NCBI GenBank assembly: GCA_017480145.1
Contig: JAFVBF010000066.1
Location: 1-34,438, forward strand
From: Bacteroidales bacterium
GTDB taxonomy: Bacteria; Bacteroidota; Bacteroidia; Bacteroidales; P3
Direction of reading: 5' to 3'
DNA: 34,438 bases
The position numbers and the translations under genes are program-made. Each line of letters opens with the position of its first letter. Positions within the stretch are counted from its first letter, which is position 1. Below are positions 9,101 to 17,479 of this stretch, one piece after another. Below the pieces are notes generated by a model. That model did no database searches. It had not been told where the DNA came from and saw only the letters and a list, made by a program, of their open reading frames with translations.

Positions 9101-12100
9101 CGCAGCCATTCTCTCGAACCACGGTGTCAACATAGATGCCGCTGAAACGGCGGTAGGAGCCGCCTATCCAGCGTATGCCGTTGCACACCTCGATGGTTGT
9201 GTCGCTGTATGTAGTGTCGCAGACGAAAGGTGGATCTTCGCGGGTGATGACGATGACGAACGTGCTATCGCAGCCGTGTATGGTATGGGCGGTGTCGTAA
9301 TAAGTGCCGCTGTCCATATAAGCCGTGTGAAGCCATCTGAAACTGCCGCCCTCATAAGGCAGTTCGTAGAAAACGCTGTCGCTAAACGAGGGGTGAATTA
9401 AGGCTACAATCTGGCGTATGCTGTCGCAGCCATACATGTTGGCATTAGATAGGGTGTCGTATATACGTATGGAGTCGGTTGCATGGTGATAGGTATTGCC
9501 GGCATATACATAAGGATCGCAGCCCTCGGTGTCGATGGTGGGTCCAAAGGTGATGCAGTTGAAGGTGAACACCAGTGTCACGATGCTATCGCAGCCCATA
9601 GCAGTGTGGAGGGTGTCGTGATAGATGGTATCGGCGGCAAAACGTCTGCCATGCCAGATGGTGACGGAAGAGTGGACCGTGTCGTACACGTGATAGGTTG
9701 GGCAGTTGTGGTTGGTGGTAGTGGTATAGTAAGTGATATTTGCAATGGTGGTAGTGTCGATAACAATGGTGTCGAAAGGACTGGAAATATTGTCATTGCA
9801 TACGACTGCTTCAGCAGTACGCTCAATTGTGTCTGGCACCAAGAACCGGATGATGCGAACGCTGTCGCAGCCTGCCGTAGTGCGGTAATGCTCGGCAAGG
9901 ATGGTGTCGCGAACATAGGTGGTGCCCTTCCAGGTAAAGCTGTGGCCTATGGTGTCAAGGATGGTGTCGTAAATCGTGCTGCGGTAGTGATAGAGTGTGT
10001 CTCGAATGGTGGTCAGATTGCGCCCTGAGGCGGTGGTGTAGGTAGTGTCAGAGTGTGTGGTGTCGTAGTCGCGTGAAGTGCATATCAGTCGAGTGCGGCT
10101 CAGTCGAAGCGTATCCATAAAGATTACTTTCATCTGTATTGTGCTGTCGCAGCCAAAGGAAGAAGCGATGGTGCCTCCATAGGTCCCGTTTATGCGGATG
10201 GTATCGGTGTCCGAAGGCCAAAACAGAAGGGTGAAGTCATTGGCAGACGTGGCGGAGCTACGTACTACGGAATCGGGCAGGATGAGGTTGTAGTCGTATC
10301 GGTGTAAGGCGGTATGGATGGTCATTGTGGTCAGTGTACGACCAGCGGTCTGCATGGTTCGGTAGGAAGTGTCGTGGTAATCGTTCTCATCGGGGCCGCA
10401 GATGGTGTCGGCGGTGTTAATCAGGAGCGTATCGATGAAAGTCACACTAAGTTGTATCAGACTGTCGCAACCGTGGGTTGTGTGTAGCAGGGTGGTGTAG
10501 GTGCCGTCGCGTCGGATGGTGTCGTTGTCAGTTGGCCATGTCGTGGTCTGGAAACTGTCGGAAGATGTTCCTTTGCTATAGATGGTGCGTGCGGGCAGCG
10601 TGGTTGTCCGGGATGGGAAAATCTGGTGGAAATAGATGATGGTTTGTTTCTCGCTGTCAGAAAGTGTAACGATGTTGGTGTCGGACGTGAGGCTGGTGGA
10701 GTCGGGCAGGCAGCGACGGTCGTCAAAAGAACGGATGGTGTCGTCCTCAACAACCCGCAGGGTCACGGTGCTGTCGCATCCATGGCTGGTGTTTAGGGTG
10801 AACGTTTGGTCAGACCCATAGGTAATGCCGTTCCACACAAATGTAGTGCCGGGTACTAAGCTGTCGAAACTGACAGAATGGTGGATCGTGATTCGGAGCC
10901 GATAGATGGTGTCGTGGTTAGGCCCGAAATTGACAGTGTCATTAAATGTCGTGTCGCGGGTGTATGCCACATCCTTATAGCGGACGGTGTCACATGAGTC
11001 AAGTGATATGCTGCGGCTCTTGCCAATGATGATGTTGAGGGTTACGATGCTGTCGCACCCGTGCATCGTGGTGAGTGTGTCTTTTCGGTTGTCATATTCT
11101 CCCTCCTCATTATATATGATGCCGTTCCACACAAAGTGGCCGCTATAGACTGTGCTAAATACATCATAGTTGCGGTGTACGTTGTATGCAATAGTGACGA
11201 GTGTATCGTTGCCCTCGGGAGTGCGTATGCTGTCGTATTTGGCAGGCAGCGTGACGATGGTTGGCAGGCAGGTGTCGCGGTGGATTGTGCGGAAAGCAAT
11301 GAGCCTCATGCGAACAATACTATCGCAGTTCTGGGTTGTCTGTAGTGTGAATGAGCGGTTGTCCATATAGGTCTGCCCGTCCCATGTGAAGTAGGTGGCC
11401 CAAACGATACTGTCGCGCACTTTGGAGGGAAACACTTTGACCCCAATGTAGTAGAACGAATCGTTGCCGGGATTAGGTCCGTAGGTAATGGTGTCGGTGA
11501 AATTGGTGTCGTGGTAATAGGTGATACCCTTGTAGGAGGCAGAGTCGCAGCCGTATACGGGCACTACGGCATGTTTGCTGATGTGTATGGTAAGAGTCAC
11601 GATGCTGTCACAGCCGTGTACCGAGCGCAATGTGTCGGTGTCTACATATTCGCCTTCGGCGGAGTATTGGGTCTGGTGCCAGTAGTAGTCATTGCCATAG
11701 TGATGCATGGAGATTCTGATAGAAGTGCGAGGATGGAAGACCGTGGCGCGCAGGGTGTCAATAGCCGGCTGGCCGGTGGCATGGACAAGTCGAACGCTTG
11801 CGGTGTCAATGGGTACGATGGCTGGCACACAGGTGTCTCGGTGCACCGTATCGCGTATGGCGATGTTCATACGGAAAATACTGTCGCAGCCGTAAATCGT
11901 TTGTAGCGTGAATGTGTCAGTAACTGTATAGTCAGTGCCATCCCAACTATAAATGGTATCCCATATTGTGCTGTCCATCTCATAGGATGGGCGCAGGCGA
12001 ATGACTACCTTGTAGATTGTGTCGTAGTTTGTCCCAATATTTACTGAGTCGAGAAACGTTGTGTCAGAATAATATGTCGTGCCCTTGTAGGTGGCATCGG

Positions 12101-14618
12101 AACATCCGTTAATGGCTACTGGCTGGTGTTTGTTGATGTGGATGTTTTGGGTGACGTGGCTGTCGCATCCGTGAATGGTACGTAGGCTGCTGTCTGTCAG
12201 TCCGAGGTAGTCGCCTTCGTCCACATATTCCACTCCCATCCAGATACGGTAGGTTCCATAGATGTCTATTGTGTCGTAGTAGGAGGGATGTTTGTGGTGG
12301 TAGGTGACGAGCACTGTGTCATAGATGCCGCCGCGGTAATATAGGTCGTGCAGCACGCTGGTTGTGGTGTCTTCGGCATCTTCGGCTCCGATGGTGCATG
12401 TTGTGTCGTGGACATATTTGAGCGGCAGGATGAGGCGAATGCTGTCGCAACTGCCTAAATATTCGGCAAACGTGAGGGTGTCGTACTCTGGATGCCTTAT
12501 GCCGTCGTAGCGTTCGGCGATGCCGTCGCCATCGCTGTCCCAGTCAAAATAGGTTCCGTGGGCAATGATGCTGTCTCTTTGCTCCACGGTATCAATCTTG
12601 ACGCGGTAGATGAAAATTGTGTCGCGTCCATCGTGGCTGGTAGTGTCATACAGGGTTGTGTCGGCATAGTAGGTAAGACCATCGTAGGCCAGCGCTATTG
12701 AGTCGCATCCCGAGAAAATTGGTAATGTGTCGCGGATAGTGTCGCGCACATGGAGTAGCAGAGTCACCAGGCTGTCGCATTTGCCATCGGCGGTAGTCAA
12801 GGTCTCAGTGGCCGTGCCAATGGTGTCGAACGAATGCCCTTCCCACAGATATGGCAGGGAGGTGGCTGTGTCATGCACGGTTGTGTCGTATTTCGTATAT
12901 ACGGTGTAATGAATGATGGTGATACTGTCGTGGTCAAGTGAAGGTAGTGTTCCGTGATAGATGCTGTCTGTGGAGTCTGGTAGTGAGGCGATATTCAGTG
13001 TGCTCAGGATGCATGTGTCTGTATTGAGGTGTTTGGTGGGTATGTTGATGGTGAATCGTATGCTGTCGCAGGCTCCTGTTGCCAAAGGAAGTGTCTTCGT
13101 CTCGACATAAGTTTGCCCCTCATGCTGGTAGCTGAAAACTTTGACTATGCTGTCCTCTATCTCAATGGTGTCGATAGATATGGACAGCGTATAGATGGTG
13201 TCGATAGAGCCGTGGGCAGTAGTATCTACAAGATTCGTATCGGAGGTGTAGGTGCGGCCATTAAATACCACCTGATCGCATCCAGCCTGTTCTGAGGATT
13301 CATACACTGTGTCTCGAACAAGAAGAATAAGCGTATAGATGCTGTCGCATCCGTGGGCGACGGTGGTCAGGCTGTCGTAGTAAGTTCCTCCATCGGTAAT
13401 GTTCCTGCTGCGCCACGAGGTGTAAGGCAGTCCACTGAGCCTCACCGTGTCCTTGCTCGGGGCATAGCTATAAGCTGGGTGAACGAGGTAGTGCGTGTCA
13501 ATCACGCTGTCGTAGCCATAGGGAGAGATAGTCGTCTGTTTGTCGGCCAAAGTGGTGCCGTCAATCACGCAGGTGTCGTAATAGACGTGTAGTGTATCGG
13601 GCTTGAATGTGTAGTTGTAGATGGTAATGCTGTCGCATCCGGTGGTCGTAGTACCGTTGTATGTGTATGTCCCCGAGGCGTGATAGGTTGAGCCGTTGAT
13701 GGTGAATCTTGCACCCGAGGTGTCCTTGGTGTTGTTATAGGTTGGATTGACCGTAAGGCTGAGCGTAAATGTCGTGTCGCAGCCGCCGTGGGAAGTTGTA
13801 TGGTTTTGTGTGCCTTCCGTCGAATAACTATTACCATCTTTACTCCATGTGTAAGACTGTCCGTTGCAGATATTGGCACTTTCGGTGGGTTCAGAATGGG
13901 TGTATGCTGCATCAGTTATATCCAGTGTCAAGTCATCAATCGCTACTCCAGAATAAAAATCGTATTCGTTATATCCATATTGATTGTAGTTGCAATAATT
14001 CGTAACTTGATAGAAGTCAATGTTACTTTGATTCGTCTCTTGATGACGGAACATGATGTAGACGGTCTTGCCTGCGTAATCAGACAAATTTAGGGAGAAA
14101 TGACACCTTGACCAGTCATTAGTGTATGTGGGTAGTTGGACGGTATATACGGGGGATGTCGAAACTTGTGTTGGGTCATCGGAGGTTGCGATATAAACGC
14201 TAAGTTTGTCCCCGCCGCTTCCGTAATCGAGAGAGATGGCATAAAATTCCAAGGTTGCAGAGGTGAAAGAGCAGGGTAGTTTTATTGCAGGACTTATTAA
14301 CCAATTATCGGGTTCAAAGTCCTCCTCTATATCGCCGCCTAACCCGTTAATAAAGTAGTAAAAAGAGGAAGCAGAGTAGAATAGTCCATAGCCACCGTGA
14401 GCCCATCTTGTATTTGTGCCAGCGAAACGGGTATCAGCATACCACCATTCCGTATTTATATTTGGCCCATATCTTTCAAACTGCCATTGGATGTTATTCC
14501 CATCTAAATACTCGAAGTTCTCTGTCCAGGGAAACGACGTAATCTGTGCCTGTCCGATAGGGACATACGATAGCAATCCCAAGAAGAAGAGTATTATGAA
14601 AAGTCTGTTTTTAGTCAT
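6153..14618 (-). CDS. Giant T9SS-secreted repeat protein (putative adhesin)
   Basis: 2821 residues. Residues 1-25 are a signal peptide (hydrophobic LFIILFFLGLL, Ala-x-Ala-like end at GQAQ). Residues about 28-235 resemble a choice-of-anchor J / cleaved-adhesin domain: FPWTENFEYLDG, then WLISPAIKLP, then a hydrophobic strand and a second block ending IDDLTLDI. From about 245 to 2640 there are about 45 imperfect repeats of 40-75 residues, ending in the strand pattern GCDSxxTLxLxI. In the second half each also carries a second Cys near its start (ACDSFVWNDSTYT), so one disulfide per repeat is plausible. The last 85 residues are a type A T9SS sorting domain (VYPNP, QGREV, GLYLLQI, KIIVR end), so the protein should cross the outer membrane and be attached or released. 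Repeats look like small beta-sandwiches. An adhesive or surface-layer role is inferred; the ligand is unknown. Confidence 0.9.
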   Translation of the reverse strand: MTKNRLFIILFFLGLLSYVPIGQAQITSFPWTENFEYLDGNNIQWQFERYGPNINTEWWYADTRFAGTNTRWAHGGYGLFYSASSFYYFINGLGGDIEEDFEPDNWLISPAIKLPCSFTSATLEFYAISLDYGSGGDKLSVYIATSDDPTQVSTSPVYTVQLPTYTNDWSRCHFSLNLSDYAGKTVYIMFRHQETNQSNIDFYQVTNYCNYNQYGYNEYDFYSGVAIDDLTLDITDAAYTHSEPTESANICNGQSYTWSKDGNSYSTEGTQNHTTSHGGCDTTFTLSLTVNPTYNNTKDTSGARFTINGSTYHASGTYTYNGTTTTGCDSITIYNYTFKPDTLHVYYDTCVIDGTTLADKQTTISPYGYDSVIDTHYLVHPAYSYAPSKDTVRLSGLPYTSWRSRNITDGGTYYDSLTTVAHGCDSIYTLILLVRDTVYESSEQAGCDQVVFNGRTYTSDTNLVDTTAHGSIDTIYTLSISIDTIEIEDSIVKVFSYQHEGQTYVETKTLPLATGACDSIRFTINIPTKHLNTDTCILSTLNIASLPDSTDSIYHGTLPSLDHDSITIIHYTVYTKYDTTVHDTATSLPYLWEGHSFDTIGTATETLTTADGKCDSLVTLLLHVRDTIRDTLPIFSGCDSIALAYDGLTYYADTTLYDTTSHDGRDTIFIYRVKIDTVEQRDSIIAHGTYFDWDSDGDGIAERYDGIRHPEYDTLTFAEYLGSCDSIRLILPLKYVHDTTCTIGAEDAEDTTTSVLHDLYYRGGIYDTVLVTYHHKHPSYYDTIDIYGTYRIWMGVEYVDEGDYLGLTDSSLRTIHGCDSHVTQNIHINKHQPVAINGCSDATYKGTTYYSDTTFLDSVNIGTNYDTIYKVVIRLRPSYEMDSTIWDTIYSWDGTDYTVTDTFTLQTIYGCDSIFRMNIAIRDTVHRDTCVPAIVPIDTASVRLVHATGQPAIDTLRATVFHPRTSIRISMHHYGNDYYWHQTQYSAEGEYVDTDTLRSVHGCDSIVTLTIHISKHAVVPVYGCDSASYKGITYYHDTNFTDTITYGPNPGNDSFYYIGVKVFPSKVRDSIVWATYFTWDGQTYMDNRSFTLQTTQNCDSIVRMRLIAFRTIHRDTCLPTIVTLPAKYDSIRTPEGNDTLVTIAYNVHRNYDVFSTVYSGHFVWNGIIYNEEGEYDNRKDTLTTMHGCDSIVTLNIIIGKSRSISLDSCDTVRYKDVAYTRDTTFNDTVNFGPNHDTIYRLRITIHHSVSFDSLVPGTTFVWNGITYGSDQTFTLNTSHGCDSTVTLRVVEDDTIRSFDDRRCLPDSTSLTSDTNIVTLSDSEKQTIIYFHQIFPSRTTTLPARTIYSKGTSSDSFQTTTWPTDNDTIRRDGTYTTLLHTTHGCDSLIQLSVTFIDTLLINTADTICGPDENDYHDTSYRTMQTAGRTLTTMTIHTALHRYDYNLILPDSVVRSSATSANDFTLLFWPSDTDTIRINGTYGGTIASSFGCDSTIQMKVIFMDTLRLSRTRLICTSRDYDTTHSDTTYTTASGRNLTTIRDTLYHYRSTIYDTILDTIGHSFTWKGTTYVRDTILAEHYRTTAGCDSVRIIRFLVPDTIERTAEAVVCNDNISSPFDTIVIDTTTIANITYYTTTTNHNCPTYHVYDTVHSSVTIWHGRRFAADTIYHDTLHTAMGCDSIVTLVFTFNCITFGPTIDTEGCDPYVYAGNTYHHATDSIRIYDTLSNANMYGCDSIRQIVALIHPSFSDSVFYELPYEGGSFRWLHTAYMDSGTYYDTAHTIHGCDSTFVIVITREDPPFVCDTTYSDTTIEVCNGIRWIGGSYRRFSGIYVDTVVRENGCDSVVTLNLTVKQPSELTWDTTACDFIYWRGHTYSSTTDTMLPLGIAINGCDSVEYVTFHIKKSTFSYDTLIGCGSLQYDNVTFHGTQDYYGNPTTNSVGCDSIAKMRIIIRRNYSIDTEATACDSFPWQGLTYTHSGVYSHTIGAANGCDSTLNLLLTIKYSQHDEVTAEDCEFFSYNHKSYDASGIYMDTVEPTADGCLHTASLRLTIHPAHHIVIDTHVCDSLVWHDDVYKNNVSSHFDTYDHFGCDSTETLNLSVTKSSKSNRSVTACESYLWFDSIYTESTSDIHHTLNHVGCDSSITLRLTIIHNDTTDTTLTTCNFFRWHGKTYIHSVVDTFTLNDGNCVSVDVLHLTLGSDTRTNLQKTVCDSFVWNDSTYTISTTTTRYMQSIHNCDSVVTLNLDIRRTTYADVYAHECDRYFWHDSLYTASTDSAQFVRYNRAGCDSIVTLHLDMHYSIDSCDTVLACDRYLYNNHIYTFDDQLYASRGRTIHGCDSSYTLTLLLGYSGKQYFDTVTACNQYVWIDDSTYTQDTAVTLTLYDRFSCEYTRTLLLSMLYDTYQHDTVEACNFYEWNNQPFYESTEDSILTTDSLGCTFHHSLTLYVYPDRNGYLDTEVCQILTLSDGATYTSETSSLRHAMGKTVKGCDSTLIITLHIGNRFAESILPACDSLTYKGITYTASQTIFDTIHLANGCDSLQTLHLQITPTAVTIEEVAACDSFVWQRNGNTYYHTTGAIDTARHSNTCDSVFILLIAIKEDVYSEKNVTTNEPYVWNDITYTTNGTYYQTFPAANGCDSIAMVNLYFTHFATPIIYSHSNRLVLVNHYPYGENAMRVDYYAYRWYHDGTLVEGANDDSFGNEHGNALNGCFTVAVAVDEEQEHWLMSNIICFGTAGINDVQEESANLSVYPNPIASGSTLTITSTLPENQLHGAVLSLFDRQGREVMTQPAVQTTTIPIQQPAGLYLLQIRTANGKTLTTKIIVR
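6690..13875 (-). repeat. Array of about 45 GCDS protein repeats
   Basis: The coding strand repeats a GGC/TGC-GAC-AGC-type block (seen on the plus strand as gctgtcgca or gctatcgca) at intervals of roughly 120-230 nt across 7.2 kb. Unit ends match GCDS[IVT]xTLxLxI. The units nearer the C-terminus (6.7-9.5 kb) are short and regular at about 65-70 residues. The N-terminal units are longer, alternate with degenerate copies (for example GYDS, HDS, GNDS) and carry extra Thr/Asp/Tyr-rich linkers. The copies differ greatly at the nucleotide level, so the array is old rather than recently expanded. Confidence 0.85.
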
Positions 14619-14654
14619 ATTGCAGAACTTTGTTTCGATATTTCATATAGATAC

Positions 14655-14684
14655 AAGCCAACCTCCTCGGAGGAGGCGGTGCTT
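14655..14684 (-). promoter_or_regulatory. Hairpin in the 5' leader of the giant gene
   Basis: AAGC, a short internal loop, CCTCC-TCGGA-GGAGG, a loop and GCTT form a nested hairpin in the about 115-nt leader between the predicted transcription start and the ATG at 14618. It is not followed by a T-run, so it is not a terminator. It may stabilise the mRNA or control translation. Confidence 0.4.
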
Positions 14685-14741
14685 GCTTACTTCGTTGTAT
14701 TTTAAGGCGATGCGGTCCTGTAGATAGGGCGCATCACAGAA

Positions 14742-14772
14742 CAAAGTTATGATTTTTTTTTAACACTGCAAA
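14742..14772 (-). promoter_or_regulatory. Bacteroidota promoter of the giant secreted protein gene
   Basis: Read on the minus strand, TTTG (14769-14772) is followed after exactly 19 nt by TAACTTTG (14742-14749). This matches the TTTG-N19-21-TAnnTTTG consensus of the primary Bacteroidota sigma factor. Predicted start near 14735 gives a leader of about 115 nt. It is the best-matching promoter in the window. Confidence 0.65.
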
Positions 14773-14914
14773 ATACTTTGGCCGCATATTCGTTGTGCGA
14801 TTCCTTCGAGAAGGCTTGTGGTATATTGTGAGAATAAATGCCGCTGATGGCTGGGAGATGTGTCCTCGTAAAAAATGTAACAAAAACGTAACAGCGAATC
14901 TGGTAAAGCCTTTG

Positions 14915-14922
14915 TAGTTTTG
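14915..14922 (+). promoter_or_regulatory. Candidate -7 box for the Na/Pi cotransporter gene
   Basis: TAGTTTTG matches TAnnTTTG and lies 70 nt before the chosen ATG. No TTTG is present at the -33 distance, so only half of the promoter is supported. Confidence 0.4.
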
Positions 14923-14992
14923 CATTACAACTTTTGGTTGGCCTCACTTGGTCAACAGTATGTAAGACAAATTGCTAAAACGACATTCCGCT

Positions 14993-16738
14993 ATGCTTTT
15001 CTGGAACATTTTCGTTATCATCCTCAATTTTGCTGGTGCGCTGGCTCTTTTCCTTTTTGGCATGAAGCTCATGAGCGAGGGTCTGCAGAAGTTTGCTGGT
15101 GACAAGATGCGCTCCATCTTGGGCAAAATTACCGACAACCCGCTGAGTGGCATATTGACTGGTACGGTGGTGACGACGGCCATACAGTCGTCCACGGCTA
15201 CCACGGTCATGGTGGTGAGTTTCGTCAATGCGGGTCTGCTATCGCTCTCGGGTGCTGTTGCCGTAATCATGGGAGCTAATATCGGCACCACGGTGACGGC
15301 CTGGATTATCACCTTGTTTGGCCTCGGCGAATCGGCCTCGGCATTCAGCCTGCCCATGGCTTTAGGGGCTATCTCGCTGGTTTTCACGTTCTCGAAAAAA
15401 GACGTGTTGAAGTCGATAGGAGAATTTATTATTGGCTTGGCACTGCTATTGGTGGGTATGGAGTTCCTGCAGGCTGCTATGCCCAACCTTGAAGAGTATC
15501 CCGGAGTGTTGGATGCTTTGCGACGTATATCGGAATATGGATTTTGGTCCATTCTGTTGTTGATAATCGTCGGGGCGCTACTGACCTGCGTGATACAGGC
15601 TTCGGCAGCCATGATGGCTATCATACTGGTTATGTGCTATAATGGGTGGATAGGTTTCGATATGGCTGTGGCTTTGGTCATGGGGCAGAACATTGGTACT
15701 ACCCTTACGGCCAATATCGCAGCCATGATGGCCAATACCGCAGGTAAGAAGGCGGCAAGGGCTCATTTGGTTTTTAATGTTTTTGGCGTGATCATCACTT
15801 TATTGGCTTTCCGTCCTGTGATGAATCTGATTGCTGTGATGACTACGGGAATCGTTGGGTCGGATCCCTATACTCAGGTTGGTGCCGATGGCTACAGCCC
15901 TGCCGCAATACCGATGGCGCTATCTATCTTCCACACTTTCTTCAATGTCGGCAACACTTTGATTCTGGCTTGGTTCATACCACAGATACTCAAGATAGTG
16001 AACTGGATGGTAAAGCCGTGTGCCGAGGACGAGGAGGACGAGTTCCGCCTAAAGTATATTGGCAGTGGTGGTCTGATGAATACCGCCGAACTGAACATAG
16101 AGTCGGCTCGCAAGGAGATAGAGAATTTTTCGCGGCGCGTACTGCGGATGTATACCTTCCTCCCCTCGCTACGCACCGCTAAGGACGATGATGAGTTTGA
16201 GTCTATCATGGAGCGTATAGAGAAATATGAGGGTATCACCGACCATATGGAGGTGGAGATAGCCAAGTTCCTCACCCGCATCTCCGAAGGCGACCTATCC
16301 AAAGAGGGGTCGCAGCGTATCAGTTCTATGTTGCGCATCGTGGATAATCTGGAGAGCATTGGCGATGCCATCTACCAGATTGCTATGACGCGTAAGAACA
16401 AGCGCGAAACAGCCGTCCATTTTGATCAGGAGCAGAATGAGAATTTAGACCACATGACTGATCTGGTGCAGCAGGCATTGTCGGTGATGGACTCCAACTT
16501 GAAGAGTGATTACAATAAGATAGACCTTGATGGAGCCTATGCAGCCGAGACTGCTATCAATCAGTACCGCGACCAACTGCGCAACCGTCACCTTGATGCA
16601 CTGAAATTGGGCATCTATGACTACTCCATTGGCTCGGCTTATAGCGGTCTCTTCTCCCTTTATGAAAAATTGGGCGACTATGTCATCAATGTCTCAGAAG
16701 CTATAGATAGTAGCAAGAAACGTGAAGGCGAAAAATAA
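14993..16738 (+). CDS. Na/Pi cotransporter family protein with PhoU-like domain
   Basis: 581 residues. The membrane part (about 1-340) has two inverted halves carrying the paired signature of the family: FGMKLMSEGLQ, then IQSSTATTVMV and GANIGTTVTAW in the first half, and VIQASAAMMAI and GQNIGTTLTAN in the second. These QSS/QAS and NIGTT elements line the sodium and phosphate sites of NptA/SLC34-type transporters. The C-terminal 200 residues are a helical PhoU-like domain (IGDAIYQIA, KLGDYVINVSEAI) thought to sense phosphate. The predicted role is sodium-driven phosphate uptake across the inner membrane. The first in-frame ATG is at 14972, but ATG 14993 (MLFWNIFVI) starts directly at the first membrane helix and fits the family better. 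The gene ends at a bidirectional terminator. Confidence 0.9.
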   Translation: MLFWNIFVIILNFAGALALFLFGMKLMSEGLQKFAGDKMRSILGKITDNPLSGILTGTVVTTAIQSSTATTVMVVSFVNAGLLSLSGAVAVIMGANIGTTVTAWIITLFGLGESASAFSLPMALGAISLVFTFSKKDVLKSIGEFIIGLALLLVGMEFLQAAMPNLEEYPGVLDALRRISEYGFWSILLLIIVGALLTCVIQASAAMMAIILVMCYNGWIGFDMAVALVMGQNIGTTLTANIAAMMANTAGKKAARAHLVFNVFGVIITLLAFRPVMNLIAVMTTGIVGSDPYTQVGADGYSPAAIPMALSIFHTFFNVGNTLILAWFIPQILKIVNWMVKPCAEDEEDEFRLKYIGSGGLMNTAELNIESARKEIENFSRRVLRMYTFLPSLRTAKDDDEFESIMERIEKYEGITDHMEVEIAKFLTRISEGDLSKEGSQRISSMLRIVDNLESIGDAIYQIAMTRKNKRETAVHFDQEQNENLDHMTDLVQQALSVMDSNLKSDYNKIDLDGAYAAETAINQYRDQLRNRHLDALKLGIYDYSIGSAYSGLFSLYEKLGDYVINVSEAIDSSKKREGEK

Positions 16739-16762
16739 AAACATTCGGCACGATATAAAAAT

Positions 16763-16787
16763 AAGGGGTTGCAAACTGCAGCCCCTT
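16763..16787. terminator. Bidirectional terminator between convergent genes
   Basis: An 11-bp stem (AAGGGGTTGCA / TGCAGCCCCTT, one G-U) with a 3-nt loop lies between the convergent Na/Pi cotransporter and acetyltransferase genes. On the minus strand it is followed by ATTTTTATAT, on the plus strand by a weaker T-rich stretch, so it probably ends the polysaccharide operon and the transporter mRNA. Confidence 0.75.
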
Positions 16788-16808
16788 CATCATATTCTTT
16801 GAATGGCC

Positions 16809-17378
16809 TTATCTATTGATGTCGTCGGCCTTTTGGAGCCTCCCGTCGATAGATTGATAGTGTCGTCCGCATTGGCACTGTAGGCTTTCGTTGAGACGCC
16901 GTCCGCATTCGCATACCCAGCCCATCTGTCGGGCGGGTACACCAACCATGAGTGCATAGTCTGGCACATCGTGTGTCACCACGGATCCCGCTGCAATCAT
17001 TGCTGAGCGTCCGATGTTATGTCCGCATACCACTGTGCAGTTGGCTCCCAGAGAGGCTCCTTCTCCTACTCTTGTTTGCAGATATTGTCCGTGCACGGGA
17101 AAGTGTGCCCTTGGGGTTAGTACGTTGGTGAACACGCATGAAGGGCCGCAGAATACATTCTGCTCCAGTGTCACACCTTCGTAGATAGAGACATTGTTCT
17201 GTATGCGGCAGCCATCGGCAATACTCACATTGTTGCCCACATTGACGTTCTGACCCAGAGAGCAGTTTCTGCCGATGTGAGAACCTCGCTGCACATGGCA
17301 GAAATGCCATATCTTGGTCCCTTCGCCTATTGTGACATCCTCGTCAATATAGCTGCTCTCATGTACGAAATAGGACAT
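16809..17378 (-). CDS. Left-handed beta-helix sugar N-acetyltransferase (WbpD/WlbB-like)
   Basis: 189 residues. Hexapeptide repeats ([LIV]GxxxX) run from about 10 to 150, forming a left-handed beta-helix that acts as a trimer. The family signature is strong: GEGTKIWHFCHV, NCSLGQNVNVGNNV, IQNNVSIYEGVTLE, VFCGPSCVFTNV and VGVPARQMGWVCECG. This matches acetyl-CoA-dependent enzymes that N-acetylate UDP-3-amino-sugars (WbpD, WlbB) for surface polysaccharide. Four Cys at the C-terminus (CECGRRL...CQCGRHY) look like a zinc ribbon. It is the last gene of the operon. The amino-sugar synthesis enzymes WbpA, WbpB and WbpE are not in the window, so the true substrate is uncertain. Confidence 0.85.
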   Translation of the reverse strand: MSYFVHESSYIDEDVTIGEGTKIWHFCHVQRGSHIGRNCSLGQNVNVGNNVSIADGCRIQNNVSIYEGVTLEQNVFCGPSCVFTNVLTPRAHFPVHGQYLQTRVGEGASLGANCTVVCGHNIGRSAMIAAGSVVTHDVPDYALMVGVPARQMGWVCECGRRLNESLQCQCGRHYQSIDGRLQKADDINR

Positions 17379-17479
17379 ATTTCTATCTGGATTTCGTGTG
17401 ATTTACATACATTAGGAAGGTGGTTGGCCAATCTGTTCCTGTATGGATACCTGCCATTATTAGATGAAGGATTCGCAGA

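Larger units (their letters stand above)
14619..14992. other. Divergent intergenic region with two promoters
   Basis: About 370 bp without a gene between the giant secreted protein gene (left, minus) and the Na/Pi cotransporter gene (right, plus). It holds the promoter and structured leader of the former and a candidate -7 box of the latter, annotated separately. Short frames here have no coding character. Confidence 0.7.

Noticed and set aside
6700..13900. Regularly recurring gctgtcgca motifs on the plus strand, like a CRISPR array or intergenic repeat
   Set aside because: They are the reverse complement of the codons for GCDS in the 2821-residue reading frame. Spacing is uneven and follows protein repeats, and flanking sequence is coding.
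6153..14618. Possibility that the giant gene is two or more genes or an assembly artefact
   Set aside because: The frame is open throughout, with a signal peptide at one end and a sorting domain at the other, and repeats run continuously.
14944..15624. Long minus-strand frame inside the Na/Pi cotransporter gene
   Set aside because: It is a shadow of the real gene, with no recognisable domain and a composition mirroring the transporter codons.
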